A stretch of 64,000 nt of DNA, taken from Glaciibacter superstes DSM 21135 (GTDB lineage: Bacteria; Actinomycetota; Actinomycetes; Actinomycetales; Microbacteriaceae). Positions within the stretch are counted from its first letter, which is position 1, and each line of letters begins with the position of its first letter. The DNA lies in NCBI RefSeq assembly GCF_000421145.1, contig NZ_ATWH01000003.1, positions 248,001 through 312,000 on the forward strand, written 5' to 3'. Shown here in pieces: positions 61,855 to 64,000 of this stretch. The notes beneath the pieces were generated by a model that was given only the letters and a program-made list of their open reading frames with translations, was not told the DNA's origin and searched no databases. The position numbers and the translations under genes were made by a program.

Positions 61855-62379
61855 ATGTCGGATCACAGCATTCCCGCAACTCTCAGCGATGAAGACCTTG
61901 AAACTTGGGCCTCTCTGGCGACCGTCCTGGAGTGGTTACCTGCCGCACTCGATGGCCAGTTGCTCCGTGACTCCGAGGTGACGCACTTCGAGTACGGGAT
62001 CTTGTTCGCGCTCGCCAATGCTCCCGATTTCACGCTCCGCATGAGCGTTCTTGCCGGCTATTCGAACAGCTCGCTGTCCAGACTGTCCCGCGCTGCAACG
62101 CGTCTACAAACGCGAGGATGGATGCGACGCGCGCCCGATCCCGCAAACGGCCGGTACACCCTGGCCATTCTCACCGAACAGGGGCGAGAGAAGTTCGACC
62201 AAGCCACCCCTGGGCATGTGCACACCGTCAATCGCCTGGTTCTCGAGCCCCTGACGTCGTCACAGACTCGGCAACTCCGTGAAATCAGCCGTCGAATACT
62301 GCGCGCGATCCGGGATGAAGAGGGCTGGCAACCACCTTCGCGCCCAGACCTTCCAGAGCGTCCAGAGCACCCGGGATAA
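61855..62379 (+). CDS. MarR-family transcriptional regulator
   Basis: A 174-residue regulator with the winged-helix fold: the dimer helix at the N-terminus (ETWASLATVLEWLPAAL), the recognition region MSVLAGYSNSSLSRLSRAATRLQTRGWMRRAPD and the wing NGRYTLAILTEQG. A two-residue extension (PERPEHPG) ends it. It reads divergently from the SDR with repeated AGTCAAGTCA sequences between, supporting autoregulation. No ligand pocket residues can be named. Confidence 0.9.
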   Translation: MSDHSIPATLSDEDLETWASLATVLEWLPAALDGQLLRDSEVTHFEYGILFALANAPDFTLRMSVLAGYSNSSLSRLSRAATRLQTRGWMRRAPDPANGRYTLAILTEQGREKFDQATPGHVHTVNRLVLEPLTSSQTRQLREISRRILRAIRDEEGWQPPSRPDLPERPEHPG

Positions 62380-62453
62380 ACACGCGCACGAAGCCCGACC
62401 CCGGCTACCCGGGATCCCATCCGAGCCAGACGACGTGCTCGACGGGTCCTCAC

Positions 62454-63866
62454 TCAGCGAGAAGACGAGATGAGTGGCGGGCGCCCGAAAGGCACCGCGT
62501 TCTCGTACGCGGCGGCAGCCCGCAGCACCAGCGCATCAGAGTGGCGAGGCCCGACCAGCTGAAGGCCGATCGGCAGGCCGTCGGCTGTGAGCCCGCACGG
62601 CACACTGATGGCCGGCTGCTGCGTCAGGTTGAACGGGTAGGTGAACGGCGTCCACTCCGTCCAACGGGTCATCCCGCTCCCCGTCGGCACCTCCTGGCCG
62701 ACGTCGAATGCGCCGATCGGCAGCGTCGGCGTGGCGAGCAGATCGTACTTCTCGTGGAACGCCCCCATCTTCAGTCCAAGGTCAGCACGCACCTGGTTGG
62801 CGGCGAGGTAGTCCATCGCGCTCGTGCCCCTGCCGATGGTGGCGACCTCGAGCAGTGCGGGATCCAGCTCGTTCCACCTGGCCCTGTCGTAACTCTCGAT
62901 GACCTTGCCAGCTCCGGCGAACCACAGCACGTGGTAGGCCTCGCGCGGGTCGTCGAACCCCGGATCGACCTCCTCCACGATCGCGCCGAGGCTGGCCAAG
63001 ACATGCACCGCTGCGTCGACGGATGCCGCAACGTCCGGGTCGACGGCCGCATACCCGAGGTCGCGGCTGTAGGCGATCCGAAGGCCCGCGATGGAATCGT
63101 GCAGCCCGCTTGTGAACGACTGCGACGGCGGCTTCATGGCAGACCAGTCCCGAGAATCGAACTCTGTCAAAACATCCATCATCAGCGCGGCATCCTCGAC
63201 GGTCCGCGTCATGGGGCCGGCGTGGGAGAGGGTGCCGAACGGGCTCGTCGGATAGATCGGAATCGCCCCGTAGGTGGGCTTCAAGCCCACGATTCCACTG
63301 AATGCGGCGGGTATCCGAACAGAGCCGCCGCCATCCGTTCCCACCGACAACGCGCCCATGCCGAGTGCGACAGCGCTGGCCGATCCGCCACTGGATCCGC
63401 CGCTGGTCTTCGTCTCGTTCCATGCATTTCCGGTGTTGCCCGTCAGCGGGTTGTCCGTGACGCCCTTCCAGCCGAACTCCGGGCTGGTGGTTTTGCCGAT
63501 CAGCACGGCCCCTGCCTCGCGGAGTCTCGCGACCGACGGGGCGTCTTCATCCCACGCCTGGTCAGCATCTGTCAGCCGCGAACCGCGGAGCGTCGGCCAG
63601 CCGCGGGTGAGCAGCAAGTCCTTGATGCTGGTCGGCACGCCGTCGAGCACGCCGATCGGCGAGCCGCTCTGCCAGCGATCCTCCGACTTTCGCGCCTCGG
63701 CCAGTGCCAGCTCCTCGTCGACCAGGCAGAAGGCGTTGACCGCGTCATCAAGGCGGGCAATTCGCTCCAGGGCCGCCTTCGTCGCCTCCACCGGAGAAAC
63801 GGTCTTCGCGCGAAAAGCGTCGAGCAGGGCGGTGGCGGACAGGTCAGCGAGATCATCCATTTCCAC
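62454..63866 (-). CDS. Amidase (amidase-signature family)
   Basis: A 470-residue amidase-signature enzyme. The catalytic lysine is in PTSIKDLLL, the cis-serine in SGGSSGGSASAVA, and the nucleophile in DGGGSVRIPAAFSG. The opening DLSATALLDAFRAKTVSPVEATKAALERI is also family-typical. ATG 63866 or 63860 may be the start. It is only moderately similar to the amidase at 27242-28669. Two ATTGTNNACAAT sites lie directly upstream (63888-63952). Confidence 0.9.
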   Translation of the reverse strand: MEMDDLADLSATALLDAFRAKTVSPVEATKAALERIARLDDAVNAFCLVDEELALAEARKSEDRWQSGSPIGVLDGVPTSIKDLLLTRGWPTLRGSRLTDADQAWDEDAPSVARLREAGAVLIGKTTSPEFGWKGVTDNPLTGNTGNAWNETKTSGGSSGGSASAVALGMGALSVGTDGGGSVRIPAAFSGIVGLKPTYGAIPIYPTSPFGTLSHAGPMTRTVEDAALMMDVLTEFDSRDWSAMKPPSQSFTSGLHDSIAGLRIAYSRDLGYAAVDPDVAASVDAAVHVLASLGAIVEEVDPGFDDPREAYHVLWFAGAGKVIESYDRARWNELDPALLEVATIGRGTSAMDYLAANQVRADLGLKMGAFHEKYDLLATPTLPIGAFDVGQEVPTGSGMTRWTEWTPFTYPFNLTQQPAISVPCGLTADGLPIGLQLVGPRHSDALVLRAAAAYENAVPFGRPPLISSSR

Positions 63867-63887
63867 AGTGTGGGGTCCTGCGGCTCA

Positions 63888-63952
63888 GATTGTCAACAAT
63901 GTGCATTGCTTGCTCAGCCTTCACCACATAGAATGTCTTATTGTTGACAATC
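63888..63952. promoter_or_regulatory. Two ATTGTNNACAAT operator-like sites 52 bp apart
   Basis: GATTGTCAACAAT (63888-63900) and its exact inverse complement (63940-63952) are 13-bp sites, each itself an ATTGTnnACAAT palindrome typical of GntR/FCD-family operators. Centres are 52 bp apart, about five helical turns, so cooperative looping is possible. The second contains a TTGACA that may serve as a -35 box for a gene beyond the right edge, presumably the regulator. Confidence 0.65.
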
Positions 63953-64000
63953 TGCAACTCGTTTGGCTTCCACTCGCATTGCTCCGATACGCATTGAGGA

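Noticed and set aside
1-64000. tRNA, rRNA, CRISPR arrays, insertion sequences, prophage, secondary-metabolite or defence islands
   Set aside because: Looked for T-loop GTTCRAATC patterns, spaced direct repeats, transposase and integrase motifs and polyketide/NRPS signatures; none found.

Overview
The window is 64 kb of a high-GC, gene-dense actinobacterial chromosome, most likely from the family Microbacteriaceae. Support comes from a fused E2o-E1 2-oxoglutarate decarboxylase (Kgd), a GuaB1-type IMP dehydrogenase relative, two sites that look like DtxR/IdeR boxes, frequent GTG starts, and short operons with 4-bp stop/start overlaps. I see no rRNA, tRNA, CRISPR array, insertion sequence or prophage. 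The content is ordinary chromosomal metabolism and transport, with several lineage-specific small elements.

Layout. (1) 0-3 kb: a crotonase, a flavin disulfide-reductase-like enzyme and a small HEAVH-motif protein. (2) 3.1-8.2 kb: a siderophore uptake operon on the minus strand (siderophore-interacting protein, binding lipoprotein, two FecCD permeases, ATPase) behind a probable iron box. (3) 8.3-9.4 kb: a type I methionine aminopeptidase divergent from a small XRE regulator with palindromic operators between them. (4) 9.4-13 kb: a serine hydrolase, a P1B metal ATPase whose C-terminus appears frameshifted, and its HMA-domain partner. (5) 13.1-15.8 kb: a membrane cytochrome-b/molybdopterin oxidoreductase fusion and a Crp/Fnr regulator. 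(6) 15.8-20.7 kb: an F420/NADP-type dinucleotide-binding protein, an XRE/MmyB regulator, an SDR, an MFS exporter and two GNATs. (7) 20.8-27.1 kb: a second siderophore transporter with a fused double permease and its own probable iron box, then catalase and a Fur/PerR-like regulator. Together with region 2 this forms an iron and peroxide homeostasis neighbourhood. (8) 27-36 kb: amidase, membrane protein, SDRs, GNAT, uracil-DNA glycosylase, S51-like peptidase, phospholipid-methyltransferase-like protein, PRTase and acyltransferase. (9) 36.2-38.9 kb: metY-metX, the methionine acyl-homoserine sulfhydrylation route. (10) 38.9-42.1 kb: a three-gene signalling unit (histidine kinase, kinase-like membrane partner without a visible ATPase core, NarL-type regulator). 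(11) 42-48.5 kb: MFS, GNAT, thiamine-binding-type protein, GT87 membrane protein and a polar amino-acid ABC transporter. (12) 48.6-55.2 kb: NAD(P)HX dehydratase, old-yellow-enzyme, VOC protein, two CNNM/CorC-type proteins and GuaB1. (13) 55.4-63.9 kb: Kgd, a degenerate M23 lipoprotein, a MarR/SDR divergent pair, and an amidase preceded by two GntR-like operators.

The least expected signals are in small DNA. There are two 55-bp hairpins with a shared TATATA-centred half, at opposite ends of the window. A second hairpin family sits near 3.1 kb and 27.2 kb. Two further long inverted repeats share a CGACGGAG core. A 52-bp relic of the serine hydrolase gene lies 6 kb from the intact copy. There is also a one-base frameshift in the metal ATPase.
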